Source of the DNA: an uncultured Caldilineaceae bacterium
GTDB taxonomy: Bacteria > Chloroflexota > Anaerolineae > Caldilineales > Caldilineaceae
DNA: 64,000 nt
Assembly (NCBI GenBank): GCA_951812725.1
Contig: OX638330.1
Span: forward strand, 2,604,001-2,668,000
Reading direction: 5' to 3'
The number at the start of each line of letters is the position of its first letter. Position 1 is the first letter of the stretch. The notes under the pieces were generated by a model that saw only the letters and a list, made by a program, of their open reading frames with translations, was not told where the DNA came from and made no database searches. Shown here one piece after another: positions 18,728 to 28,243 of the stretch. The translations under genes and the position numbers were made by a program.

Positions 18728-19230
18728 CCGGCTGCGGCGACTGTTCGACGCAGTTGGACAGTCGAGCACAGCGGCTCGGGTTGCGTCCGGAATCTTTCGG
18801 CTGGTTTGCAGATACTCCTTCGCGCTAACATTCAAGAAAACTCCGTTTCAAATCAATTCCGACCCCCTCACTGAAGAGTCAACTCCACTCTGATAGCAGG
18901 TCCATCCTCGAGTGAACCAGGCCAGGAATTCTCACTTGGTCGGGCATTCGCTCAATTGGGTTGCTCTGTATCTCATCGATCCTGGTTGGAATGTATCGCT
19001 AGCAGACAGTACCAGGGAAGTGGCACTGGTACAAGCCAAGGCCCGTTGGCGTCTGTTGCTCACTGACTGATTTGGGACATGTGGAAGATGTCTGGCTGAG
19101 GGATGGACGGCCGTCAGTGGCAGAAACTGTACGCATATTTGCAGGGACACACTCTGACCTCGTAAGGGGGGAATAGTGACGGCGTTTCATCAACAGAGGG
19201 AGGGGGCCCATTTTGAGGGGAGGCGTAAAT
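18728..19230. other. Intergenic stretch without recognisable gene
   Basis: About 500 bases between the sulfatase terminator and the first interspersed repeat. Open frames here are short and lack motifs. Nothing is assigned. Confidence 0.5.
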
Positions 19231-19500
19231 ACTAAGCCATATACAGTACCTTTTTTGACCAGCTCTTAGTCGCTGCCACCATTCAGGCAATCTGATTGCG
19301 TATTCGGTTGGCGGGGGCCACGTTGCTGGAGCGGCACCGTTGGAATGAGCACACACGGTGGGTGAGCGATGGTTTTGTAGGGGGGCGTTGCGGGGGCGCA
19401 GCCCCTGCACAAGGGAGGGCCGAAGGCCCGACCGCCCAGATGACAATGAGGGGGAGAGGGCAAGCACGTTTGCTCGCCTCTATCAAGTTTGCGAATCAGC
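19231..19500 (+). repeat. Interspersed GC-rich repeat, copy A
   Basis: The core at 19380-19438 is shared almost base for base with the other copies (22241-22299, 36408-36466, 57319-57367, 57510-57568). It contains two tight hairpins, GGGGCGCAGCCCC and GGGCCGAAGGCCC. On the minus strand the second has the very stable C(TTCG)G loop. The left flank starts with CTAAGCCATATACAG and includes CAGGCAATCTGATTGCG, both also found in copy B. Open frames across the repeat on either strand are artefacts of its base composition. It lies about 390 bp upstream of the G5/3D gene. Confidence 0.85.
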
Positions 19501-19831
19501 TGGCACTGGTGCGCGACTGGGAAACAGGCATGGCTGCTATTGTGGAAATGATGGCAGTTGGGGCTTGAGGCCATGTACACGTTATTTGGATGCCTGCACG
19601 GCGCGAATCGGAAAATGGGAGGAAAAGTTTGATTCAGGCTTGCTGAGCCGGATCTCCCGGCTGTATGCCTGGCAGATGTTGCCGCAGATGGTTCCGTTGG
19701 CGCCCTAAGTAGCCTGGCAGATATTTCTGAAACCCTTCTTGGGGAACATTTGAGGCGTACGGGCAGTCTAAATTGTGAACGGCAGTGCAAGAAATTTCTC
19801 ATTCACCCTCTTTTATGGATAATAGGAACCC

Positions 19832-21502
19832 ATGGCTACTGTCACCCGACGGATTAAGCCTCGAGTAACTGTCGCAAATCGAACACAGAGGCGACAGCCA
19901 AACGGGCAGATTCGCGTGTTGGTACAGTTGTCAGCGTTGACGGCTGCGATTTTTGGGCTCTGGATGCTTTGGAACCTGACAGCAACCACAGTGCAAATCG
20001 AAGTAGACGGTGTCTCGGAGTCGGTTCAGACGCACCGTCGTGTTGTAGGCGATTTGCTAACTGATGTTGGTCTGCTGCTAGGGCCGGAAGCACTGGTTGA
20101 GGAAGTGGTTGGCGAGGGCTCACGGGTTCCCATCCGTGTGACCCAAACCCACGACTCTCTCGGCAGTGCCGCTGTCGCTACGGGTGGTACCGTAGTACAG
20201 GCAGCGGCAAATGAGAGCCTACGACTTTCCCACAACCTCGACACGAGAATATCGGAGGGATTGCGGGTCTCTGTGGAGCGCCCGCAATCGTTTGTGATCT
20301 TCGCCGATGGTCGGGAGACGCAGGTATCAAGCTGGGCGGATTCTCCTGCAGAGTTGATGGCAGTTGCGGGAATCCCATTTAGTCCGCGAGACCAGGTCCT
20401 CATACACGGAGAGCCGATTGGCTGGTATGATCCCATGCCGACTGGCGTAGGCCAAGGGCAGGCTCCCCGTATTTCCGGCGGTCCTGCTTGGGAGTTAGTC
20501 GAGCGGGATCCGCTGCCGATTGAGGTCAATCGATCGGTCAGGCTCACTGTCTATGGGGAGGCTGTGCCCTATACTATTCACACGCTGGCCGAGACGGTGG
20601 GCGAGGCACTGCGCGATGCGGAGATTACGATTTATCTTGGGGATGAAGTGCAACCGAGCTTGGGTACTCCTGTAAGTTCCGGGCTTCGGGTGCTCATCAG
20701 ACGCAGCACACCAATCAGCATGTTGGTTGATGGGAGGCACTATAGAACGCGCACGCAGACCCGGACTGTTGGTGATGCGTTGACGGAGGCGGGGGTGGGA
20801 CTTAGCGGACTTGACGAGGTGTCTCCTCCGCTGGGCGCCAGAGTGTATCCGGACATGCAGATACGGATCGCACGTGTGTGGGAGGAGATCGCCGTCGAAG
20901 AGGAGATTGCCCCATTTGAGACTGAATGGGAGGGGGATCGAGACTTACTCATAGACACTGTCGAGGAGCGTCCTGGCGCAGAAGGGATCACCCGCCGGCG
21001 CTTTCGGGTAGTTTTTAAGGACGGCCAGGAGGTCGACCGTGCGCTTGAAGATGTATGGGTAGCGCAGGAACCCCGGAATAGAGTCAGAGTGTACGGCCAG
21101 AAGATCGTTCCTCAAAGTTTTGTGACTGATGACGGCCAGGAGATAACCTACTGGCGCAAGATTAGAATGCGGGCGACCAGCTACAGTGCGTCCACTGCGG
21201 GTGTTTCGCCGACCGTTCGCTGGTACGGTTACACGCGGACAGGGGACCGGATGCGGAAAGGGGTGGTTGCTGTCGACCCGAACTTCATCCCGCTGCGTTC
21301 CAGGGTCTATGTACCTGGATACGGTCACGGGGACGCGCTGGACACAGGCGGCAACATTAAATTCCGGCGGATTGATCTGGGTTATGACGACCACAACCTT
21401 GTTTTGTGGAGCCGGTGGGTTGACGTCTACTTGCTTTGGCCGCCGCCTCCTGAGCATCAGATTGAGTGGGTAGTGCCTTTCCTGCCGTATGAGCCGCAGT
21501 AG
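19832..21502 (+). CDS. YabE-like G5/3D-domain cell-wall protein
   Basis: A 556-residue protein. After a basic N-terminus comes one membrane segment (about residues 28-49, VLVQLSALTAAIFGLWMLWN). About four DUF348 (YabE-type) repeats follow, for example VQIEVDGVSESVQTHRRVVG and RLTVYGEAVPYTIHTLAETV, then a G5 domain (about 350-430, GITRRRFRVVFKDGQEVDR). The C-terminal 3D domain (about 440-545) carries its Asp residues in GVVAVDPNFIPL, DALDTGG and RRIDLGYDDHN. The architecture matches peptidoglycan-modifying proteins such as YabE, where the 3D domain resembles lytic transglycosylases. It is probably anchored in the membrane and acts in the envelope. AGGA lies 8 bases before the ATG. A terminator follows. 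Confidence 0.92.
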   Translation: MATVTRRIKPRVTVANRTQRRQPNGQIRVLVQLSALTAAIFGLWMLWNLTATTVQIEVDGVSESVQTHRRVVGDLLTDVGLLLGPEALVEEVVGEGSRVPIRVTQTHDSLGSAAVATGGTVVQAAANESLRLSHNLDTRISEGLRVSVERPQSFVIFADGRETQVSSWADSPAELMAVAGIPFSPRDQVLIHGEPIGWYDPMPTGVGQGQAPRISGGPAWELVERDPLPIEVNRSVRLTVYGEAVPYTIHTLAETVGEALRDAEITIYLGDEVQPSLGTPVSSGLRVLIRRSTPISMLVDGRHYRTRTQTRTVGDALTEAGVGLSGLDEVSPPLGARVYPDMQIRIARVWEEIAVEEEIAPFETEWEGDRDLLIDTVEERPGAEGITRRRFRVVFKDGQEVDRALEDVWVAQEPRNRVRVYGQKIVPQSFVTDDGQEITYWRKIRMRATSYSASTAGVSPTVRWYGYTRTGDRMRKGVVAVDPNFIPLRSRVYVPGYGHGDALDTGGNIKFRRIDLGYDDHNLVLWSRWVDVYLLWPPPPEHQIEWVVPFLPYEPQ

Positions 21503-21536
21503 CGGCAGGCTTATGACGTAATAGCTGTAAACCAAA

Positions 21537-21563
21537 GTGCCAACTGACAAGCCCAGTTGGCAC
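21537..21563 (+). terminator. Hairpin downstream of the G5/3D gene
   Basis: GTGCCAACTG at 21537-21546 pairs with CAGTTGGCAC at 21554-21563 across a 7-base loop, 34 bases past the stop codon. Only a short T-rich stretch (GCTTTGCGTTTG) follows, so termination may be imperfect. Confidence 0.65.
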
Positions 21564-21918
21564 GCTTTGCGTTTGTCGTCTTCGCCGGATAGGGGGAGTG
21601 GGATTGCTGAAACTAACTAGCGAGGGCAAAGAGCGGCAGAACTGGACCTATTTTGTCCAGCGAGCGACTTTGTAGGCAGAGCAGGGCCAGACTCCCCGTG
21701 GGTTTAACCTCGTAGCAGTGCAGAGACTCCATTCTAATCTCATTTCATTCACTTGCCCCTGGGCGCCGATGCTCGCCATGGCGCCTGCGAACTGACTGTT
21801 CCCGCGTTGAAGGGTAACCTGTTGAACCTGCGAATAGACTCAACGAACTACAGTGGATATTTGGTAGTTACGATAGAGGTATCCCTCAAGTGGAAACGTT
21901 GATTGGAATGTGGCAGCC
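21564..21918. other. Intergenic stretch without recognisable gene
   Basis: About 355 bases between the hairpin after the G5/3D gene and repeat copy B. Nothing recognisable was seen on either strand. Confidence 0.5.
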
Positions 21919-22375
21919 ACTAAGCCATATACAGAGTCTGTCTTGACCGGACCTTCGTTATTGCCGTCTTTCAGGCAATCTGATTGCGTATTCGGTTGGC
22001 GGCAGCCACGTTGCTGGAGCCGCACGGCTGGAATGCGCACACACGGTCGGAACTGCAGTTCTTAGTAGTCAGTTCTTAGTTTTCAGTGGAACACCAGTCG
22101 TCAGGGGAACACCGGAGATTAGCGGTCGATGGTCGGTGGGTTGAGGCGGCGAGAGGGGGAGGAGACACTGTTGGCTAGACACGCTGCTGGAGCCGCACGG
22201 CTGGAATGCGCACACAAGGTCGGTGAGGGATGGTTTTGTAGGGGGGCGTTGCGGGGGCGCAGCCCCTGCACAAGGGAGGGCCGAAGGCCCGACCGCCCAT
22301 ATAAGAGTTGAGAGTTGAGAGAGCACCTGCGCTCGCCTCATTCAAGATCGCAGTTTACTGTGGCTGAGTCGTTTC
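21919..22375 (+). repeat. Interspersed GC-rich repeat, copy B (composite)
   Basis: This copy has a left arm (CTAAGCCATATACAG, then TTGCTGGAGCCGCACGGCTG at about 22011-22030) and a middle module with CAGTTCTTAG repeats and GGTCGGTGGGTTGAGGCGGC. The TTGCTGGAGC arm then recurs at about 22190, followed by the full core at 22241-22299. The internal recurrence suggests two units joined, the first without its core. The tail CGCTCGCCTCATTCAAG is shared with copies A and D. It lies 360 bp upstream of the large glycosyltransferase gene. Confidence 0.85.
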
Positions 22376-22658
22376 AGAATGTGAAAGGTTGTGCTGCACT
22401 TTGAATCGTGCCCGCGCTTATTCTCTTTTGCGGCTGGACAAGGCCAACCTACTCCAGCCTGGTTCGCCAGAGGAGCTGAAGTCTGATGAATGGCATCCGT
22501 CGACCTTGCCAGACGGATAGACGCCTCACTATTGGTTACAGGAGATATGGTCTCTTCGTTGGAGGGCGTGATAAACTTGAGAGTGAATCTAGTCTTTGCG
22601 GTCTATGGGGGCTACATCCCATTGGCCACGACGGCGCGGCAATTCAGTCAGAAAACGA

Positions 22659-25600
22659 ATGCAATTAACTGTGCGGAATTCGGAACCGAAAGTCATCCAC
22701 CTGCTTCTTGGTGTTGTCTTGCTGGCTGGGATGGCCCTACGAACGTGGAACGTCAACTTTGACGGCGGGCTGAACTCGCATCCCGACGAACGCAGCACCA
22801 CCTGTTTCTACGCGCCGACCATTGGCTGGCCCTCCTCTTTCGACGAGTTTCTTGACCCAGAACGAAGCCCGCTCAATCCCTTGTGGGACCGTCAAAACGA
22901 CCGTCGCCGCTCTTTTACATACGGTCACTTTCCCCTTTACGTGGGCATCTTAACCGGCGAATTTCTAAACAGGCTGGCCAAGCCGGCAAGTCTGCTACCC
23001 CTGCCCGACAGGACCATTTCGATGATGGAGCGGGCAGTTACGGCATGTGAAGGGGTGGCATTTGCAGGTCGTCTGATGATGGCCTTTTTGGATACGCTCA
23101 CAATATTTCTCCTCTTTTTGCTGGGGAGGAAGTTGTATGGGGCCTTGACGGGACTTTTGGCTGCTACGCTATACGCTTTCACAGCCCAAGCAGTTCAGCT
23201 CAGTCACTTCTTTGCCATGGACCCTGCCAGCACGACGTTTGTTGTGCTGGCAGTCTATGGAGGCGTGCTGATGGTGCAGGAGCGTTCGCGGCGAGGTGTG
23301 TTTTGGGCAGGTCTGGGCGCGGGGTTGGCGATCGCTTCCAAGTTCAGCGCTCTTCCCATCCTGGCTGTACCGGTCACAGCAACCCTCATTCGTCTGTGGA
23401 CCAGTTCCGGGCAGAATCATAGCCATGGCGAAGAGGGAGGAGCCGGGTCTGCTTTCTCGTCACTAGTTGCGTCTCTGCTGATAGCAGCTTTAACTTTCTT
23501 TGTGTCGAGCCCGTACGCGGTACTTGACTGGGTAAGTTTTATTCAAGCAACGCTGGTGGAACAAGGGCGGATGGTGCGTGGTGTGGTCGACTTTCCGTTT
23601 ACGCGGCAGTACCGGAATACTGCACCTTATCTCTATTTCATACAGCAGCAGGTCGTATGGGGATTGGGCCTGCCGCTGGGATTGGTTGCCCTTGCGGGCA
23701 GCGCGTGGGCGCTGATGAAATTGCTCTTTCTGCGAGCAAGGCCTGGCGAATTTATTATTTGGGCCTGGTTGGTTCCGTACTTTGGTATTACGGGGGCTTT
23801 TTTGGCGAAGTTCAACCGCTACATGAGTCCGGTGCTCCCATTTGTTGTGCTATTCGCGGCTGCACTGATCGTCTGGCTGCTGCAAGTGAGAGCCAGACCC
23901 AGGCTGCAGATGGCTGCACGTCTGCCGGCCGCGCTGCTGGCTACGATCGCTGTCGGCGGCGGCCTGTTCTGGTCGCTTGCATATACCAGTGGTGTATACG
24001 CCAATGAGCATACGTGGGTCACGGCTAGCCGCTGGGTTTATGCCAACGTACCATCGGGGTCGGTAATACTATGGGAATCGTGGGACGACCCTTTGCCAAA
24101 GAGCATCCCTGGTGAGCCGGGCATGGATATGGGCAGCCACGGTCTGCGCCATATCGACTGGTCTCCTTATGAAGAAGACACGCCGGAAAAGTATGAAATC
24201 TTGCTGGAGAAACTGCAGGAGGCTGACTACGTAATATACAGTTCCAAGCGCATCTACGAGAGTGTCGACGAACTGCCGGCGCGCTATCCGATGACAAACA
24301 GATATTACGATCTGATGTTCGCTGAGCAGTTGGGATTTGTGCACGCCGCGGACTTTACATCACCTCCCAGGCTGCTGGGGCTGACCTTCCCGGACCACGA
24401 AGCAGACGAGAGTTGGAGCCTGTACGACCATCCTCGTGTCTCGATTTTCGCCAAGGAACGGGCGCTGAGCGAAATTGAATTTGACAGCCTGCTAGGAGGC
24501 AGTTGGGAAGGCGCCATACCGTGGCATCGGGGCAATGAACCGCCACTGGCACCGATTCTAAATGCGATTGGGTTGGGAAGCGCGCCGGAGAGCCAGCATC
24601 AAGGTTTAATCAATTTGGTTCTTGCGTTTGTATTGGGAAGAGAAGGGCAGGCAGATAGCGGGCAGGAGCCTGCCGACGTCTCAGATAGTTCAGGACCTTC
24701 CTTATTGCTGGATACGCCGTTGAACGAACTGCCGGTGGTGGACAATTACAGATGGAACACTGTTGCCAGCGAGAATCACTGGTTGGCAGTGGCGTGGTGG
24801 TGGCTGGTGGTCTCGCTGCTTGGCTGGACGGCGTGGCCGCTGGCGTTTGTGCTTTTCCGAAGCCTGCGCGATCGCGGGTATATGCTGGCAAAGACACTTG
24901 GTTGGCTGCTCAGTGGCTGGCTGCTGTGGATCTTTGCCAGTTTGGAGATGGCGCAGAATTCGGTGCGGAATGCCTGGCTGGTAGCCGCACTGGTTGCTCT
25001 TGTTGGCGCTGCATTTCTTGTGTTTTGCTGGCGGGATGTGCGGTCGTTTTTGGGGCGGATGTGGGGCATTCTGCTCGTGGGGGAGGGGCTCTTTGCATTT
25101 GCTTTTATTGGCTTTGTGCTCATCCGCCGGGCGAATCCCGACATTTGGCAACCCTGGTTCGGCGGCGAAAAGTTCATGGAGTTTGCGTTCCTCAACGGGA
25201 TTCTGCGTAGCCCATATTTTCCACCGGTGGATCCCCATTTCGCGGGCGGCTACATCAACTATTACTACTATGGCATCTATTTGGTCGGCTACCTGGTCAA
25301 GTTGACCGGGATCTACGCTGAAGTGGCGTTCAATCTGGCGATCCCGATGCTGTTTGCGCTCACGGTAGTCAACGCGTTTGCGGTAGCCTATTCAGTGTCC
25401 GGTTTTCGGCACACTGTGACCCGCCGACGCCATTCGCAAGTAACCGCTACGCCACTACAGATGGAGCAGTTTCCTGCGGCGGAACCCGATATCACTGAGC
25501 TATCACTCGGGACGGAGGATGCTGCGGCTTCGACGGCCGGCATGTACGGCGGTGGTGTTCCAACTGGAGAAATGGGGGAACAAGAGGATCCCCAGGTTCA

Positions 25601-27623
25601 AATTGACAGCCCATTCTGGGAGCTCGAAGCGGATACGCGGGAGGAAGTGGAGGGGGCTGGATTCGACTCGCAGACAGATATTAGCGGTCGAGAATGGAAT
25701 GCAGAGGCGAGTGTGCCAATCGGTCCAGGCGCGCTTAGTCAGACACGTGAACGTCCGGAGGCGCCAAGCCAACCATGGTATGAGGGACTCGGGGCGGCAA
25801 TGCTGGCTCCCTTGTTTTTGGCGCTTCTCGGCAATCTGGCAGGATTTGGCCAACTGGTACATAGCTTTAGCAGAGCTAGCCGGAGCGGCTTTGAGAGCGA
25901 GATTCCGGGTATGCAAAAAGCGGTCCATGCTGTGAGCGGGTTTTGGCGTGTGCTGACGTCCGAAGCAACCGCGCCGGGATATGACTTCTGGGCGCCAAGC
26001 CGGGTAATTCCTCATACTATCAACGAGTTTCCGTTCTGGAGCTTTATGTACGCTGATCTGCATCCGCATATGATCGGCATTCCCTTCTCCCTCTTCTTTC
26101 TGGCGCTTACGCTGACGCTCCTTAACAGCTATCAACTCGACTGGCGGAAAAACTGGCTCTATGGGGCGCTGTTGGTTGGCGGCATGGCCTTTACGATCGG
26201 CGTTCTGGCAGTTGTCAATCTGTGGGATCTGCCGACCTATTTTGGTTTAGGTATGCTCACATTGATCGTAACGCTGTACAGGAGCCGAGGACGCCTCCCT
26301 GTGGTTACAATTGTCGGAATTGGAATCGTCATGGTCGGAGCGGCGTTCCTGTTCTTCCTGCCCTTCTTTCGCAGTTACACAAATGTGGCGGCAAGCGGAA
26401 TCGGATTGGTAAGGTCCCCGGACGCTTTGGGGAAGTGGGCTCAGATCTGGGGTTTGTTTGCCTTTGTCCTCTTTACATGGCTCCTGGTCGGACAGAGGGA
26501 TAAGCGACGGCTGCGTTTCTTGCGGGTTCACCGGATTCTGGTTCAGCGGACGACGCTTGTTTACCTGACCGGGGTAGTATTGCTTCCATTGCTGTTCCTC
26601 GCCTCGTTCCTGCTCTTGATTTTCACTAACCAGACGGTGCTGGCCATCTGCCTGCCCGCGCTTGGCCTGTCGCTTTCGCAGATGTGGAGGCGGGAGCGTT
26701 CGGCAGATTCCGGACCGATTCTGGCGGCGGTGTTGACGGCGACAGGCCTGGCCATCCTGGCCGGTACGCAGGTGATATATCTTAAGGACCATTTGCAGGG
26801 CGGCGATGCTTACCGCATGAATACGCTGTTCAAGTTTTTCAACCAGGTTTGGGTCTTATGGGGTGTGGCTGCGGCTATTATTTTGCCGAGGATATTTTCC
26901 CGCTTGGCGTCGCTGTTAGAGGCAGGAAAGGAGCGGAGGCGGCTCAATTCGGATGCAGTGCAAGACGGTATTTGGGCGGCTTTTTCAAACATTGGGTCAA
27001 ATGCGGTTGGCCGTCTGTGGGTCTATGCATTACTTATCCTGGTTGGCGCCAGTCTGGCCTATCCTATTTGGGGAACGCCGTCACGGCTTTCACAGCGCTT
27101 CCCCGGCTGGCGGCCGCCGATTGGCACATTGGACGGTATGGCCTTTATGGAGAATGGTGTCTACCACTGGCCTGACAGCGACCATGCTGTCGAACTGCAG
27201 TACGATTGGGAGGCGATTCAGTGGCTGCTGAGAGAGGTACGGGGCAATGTTGTGCTGGCCGAATCCGCGCAGCTTGACTACTACCGAGCCGGCGGCACGC
27301 GGGTGGCAAGCCTTACCGGGCTGAGCGGGCTGATGGGAATGCATGAGGGAGAACAGCGCTACCACCACCAGGTTTCTGAACGCCACGGTTTGCTCAGTGC
27401 GTTTTGGAGGTCGACAGATACAGGGCAGATTGAAAGGCTCATTGACGACCTGGACATCGGTCTAATCTACGTGGGGCAGTTGGAACGCCATCAGCACCCG
27501 GATGCGCCTGCGCGATTTGAGCAGCTGGAAGAGGCCGGCCTGCTGGAGGCTGTCTATCGAAATCCCAAGGTGATAATTTACGCGGTGCCGTCCCAGATTT
27601 CGGGCCAGGTACAGCGTCAGTGA
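22659..27623 (+). CDS. GT-C glycosyltransferase fused to a DUF2298 (Chlor_Arch_YYY, TIGR03662) domain
   Basis: A very large polytopic membrane protein, 1654 residues from the ATG at 22659. Longer in-frame starts reach 22596; no strong ribosome site decides. The N-terminal half looks like a dolichyl-phosphate-mannose-type GT-C transferase: SHPDERST (Asp43-Glu44) in the first outer loop, then many membrane segments and a soluble part about residues 420-650. The second half, from about residue 680, has the Chlor_Arch_YYY signature (GGYINYYYYGIYLVGYLVKL near 866-885) and FPFWSFMYADLHPHMIGIPF, with a hydrophilic insert of about 130 residues near 920-1050. Such enzymes usually move sugars from polyprenyl phosphate to acceptors on the outer face. 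The family description of TIGR03662 has no assigned function. It overlaps the Nudix gene region tightly. Confidence 0.88.
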   Translation: MQLTVRNSEPKVIHLLLGVVLLAGMALRTWNVNFDGGLNSHPDERSTTCFYAPTIGWPSSFDEFLDPERSPLNPLWDRQNDRRRSFTYGHFPLYVGILTGEFLNRLAKPASLLPLPDRTISMMERAVTACEGVAFAGRLMMAFLDTLTIFLLFLLGRKLYGALTGLLAATLYAFTAQAVQLSHFFAMDPASTTFVVLAVYGGVLMVQERSRRGVFWAGLGAGLAIASKFSALPILAVPVTATLIRLWTSSGQNHSHGEEGGAGSAFSSLVASLLIAALTFFVSSPYAVLDWVSFIQATLVEQGRMVRGVVDFPFTRQYRNTAPYLYFIQQQVVWGLGLPLGLVALAGSAWALMKLLFLRARPGEFIIWAWLVPYFGITGAFLAKFNRYMSPVLPFVVLFAAALIVWLLQVRARPRLQMAARLPAALLATIAVGGGLFWSLAYTSGVYANEHTWVTASRWVYANVPSGSVILWESWDDPLPKSIPGEPGMDMGSHGLRHIDWSPYEEDTPEKYEILLEKLQEADYVIYSSKRIYESVDELPARYPMTNRYYDLMFAEQLGFVHAADFTSPPRLLGLTFPDHEADESWSLYDHPRVSIFAKERALSEIEFDSLLGGSWEGAIPWHRGNEPPLAPILNAIGLGSAPESQHQGLINLVLAFVLGREGQADSGQEPADVSDSSGPSLLLDTPLNELPVVDNYRWNTVASENHWLAVAWWWLVVSLLGWTAWPLAFVLFRSLRDRGYMLAKTLGWLLSGWLLWIFASLEMAQNSVRNAWLVAALVALVGAAFLVFCWRDVRSFLGRMWGILLVGEGLFAFAFIGFVLIRRANPDIWQPWFGGEKFMEFAFLNGILRSPYFPPVDPHFAGGYINYYYYGIYLVGYLVKLTGIYAEVAFNLAIPMLFALTVVNAFAVAYSVSGFRHTVTRRRHSQVTATPLQMEQFPAAEPDITELSLGTEDAAASTAGMYGGGVPTGEMGEQEDPQVQIDSPFWELEADTREEVEGAGFDSQTDISGREWNAEASVPIGPGALSQTRERPEAPSQPWYEGLGAAMLAPLFLALLGNLAGFGQLVHSFSRASRSGFESEIPGMQKAVHAVSGFWRVLTSEATAPGYDFWAPSRVIPHTINEFPFWSFMYADLHPHMIGIPFSLFFLALTLTLLNSYQLDWRKNWLYGALLVGGMAFTIGVLAVVNLWDLPTYFGLGMLTLIVTLYRSRGRLPVVTIVGIGIVMVGAAFLFFLPFFRSYTNVAASGIGLVRSPDALGKWAQIWGLFAFVLFTWLLVGQRDKRRLRFLRVHRILVQRTTLVYLTGVVLLPLLFLASFLLLIFTNQTVLAICLPALGLSLSQMWRRERSADSGPILAAVLTATGLAILAGTQVIYLKDHLQGGDAYRMNTLFKFFNQVWVLWGVAAAIILPRIFSRLASLLEAGKERRRLNSDAVQDGIWAAFSNIGSNAVGRLWVYALLILVGASLAYPIWGTPSRLSQRFPGWRPPIGTLDGMAFMENGVYHWPDSDHAVELQYDWEAIQWLLREVRGNVVLAESAQLDYYRAGGTRVASLTGLSGLMGMHEGEQRYHHQVSERHGLLSAFWRSTDTGQIERLIDDLDIGLIYVGQLERHQHPDAPARFEQLEEAGLLEAVYRNPKVIIYAVPSQISGQVQRQ

Positions 27624-27634
27624 GGGGCGCGCTG

Positions 27635-28243
27635 ATGGGCCAAGTCGCAGTGGCGGCACCAATGCTGGCGCGTGTCTGGAATCGTGCGCCGAACTGGCTA
27701 CGAGTCGTTATTACGTGGATGATAAATGGTAAAGTCATGGTAGGCGTGTGCGGCATGCTGCTTGACGACTCAGACCAGATTCTGCTTCTTCGCCACCGTT
27801 TCCACAAAGCAGGGTATTGGGGAATGCCAGGCGGCTGGCTGTCTCCGGGCGAAACGATCTGCGAATGCTGGCGCCGTGAAGTCAAGGAAGAATTGGACCT
27901 CGACACAGTGGTCGACACAATTATCTGCCACCGGGCGACGCGGCGCACGCTGGAGTTTATTTTGCTGGGGCGAATAAGCGGCGGCCAGTTGAAGGTCGAT
28001 CCGGTAGAAATCCTCGAAGCTCGCTTCTTTTCCGCGGAGGAATTGCCGCCGATGGAAGGCTACCACCTTCGAGTTATTGGGGAGACCTTTCATAAATTAG
28101 GGGAGGCAGAGTGTGCGGGCGGCGTTGAGACGGCGAGCAAGCCGCGGTTAGGCGGAGACGGGGGTGGGAAGGCTTCTCAGGTCGCAGATCGAAGAGTACT
28201 GGAATGCGCAGGCGGAGCGAAGGGGGACGGGCCAGTTGCGTGA
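27635..28243 (+). CDS. Nudix hydrolase
   Basis: A 202-residue protein with a Nudix box GGWLSPGETICECWRREVKE followed by ELDL. It fits GX5EX7REUXEE, with the later conserved Gly replaced by Asp. Start: ATG at 27635, with GAGGGG about 7 bases upstream; a GTG at 27620 overlapping the previous stop (GTGA) is the alternative. The last 45 or so residues are low-complexity and overlap the next gene by 80 bases. Nudix enzymes cleave X-linked nucleoside diphosphates, such as NDP-sugars. Placement between two DUF2298 genes, overlapping both or nearly so, suggests a link to sugar donor turnover; this is inference. Confidence 0.9.
   Translation: MGQVAVAAPMLARVWNRAPNWLRVVITWMINGKVMVGVCGMLLDDSDQILLLRHRFHKAGYWGMPGGWLSPGETICECWRREVKEELDLDTVVDTIICHRATRRTLEFILLGRISGGQLKVDPVEILEARFFSAEELPPMEGYHLRVIGETFHKLGEAECAGGVETASKPRLGGDGGGKASQVADRRVLECAGGAKGDGPVA

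Noticed and set aside
19266..19802. Open frames across the GC-rich repeats (also at 22069-22341, 36290-36721, 57387-57597)
   Set aside because: They translate the repeat itself in several frames on both strands, giving the same low-complexity Arg/Pro/Gly strings at each copy. There is no start signal or family match.
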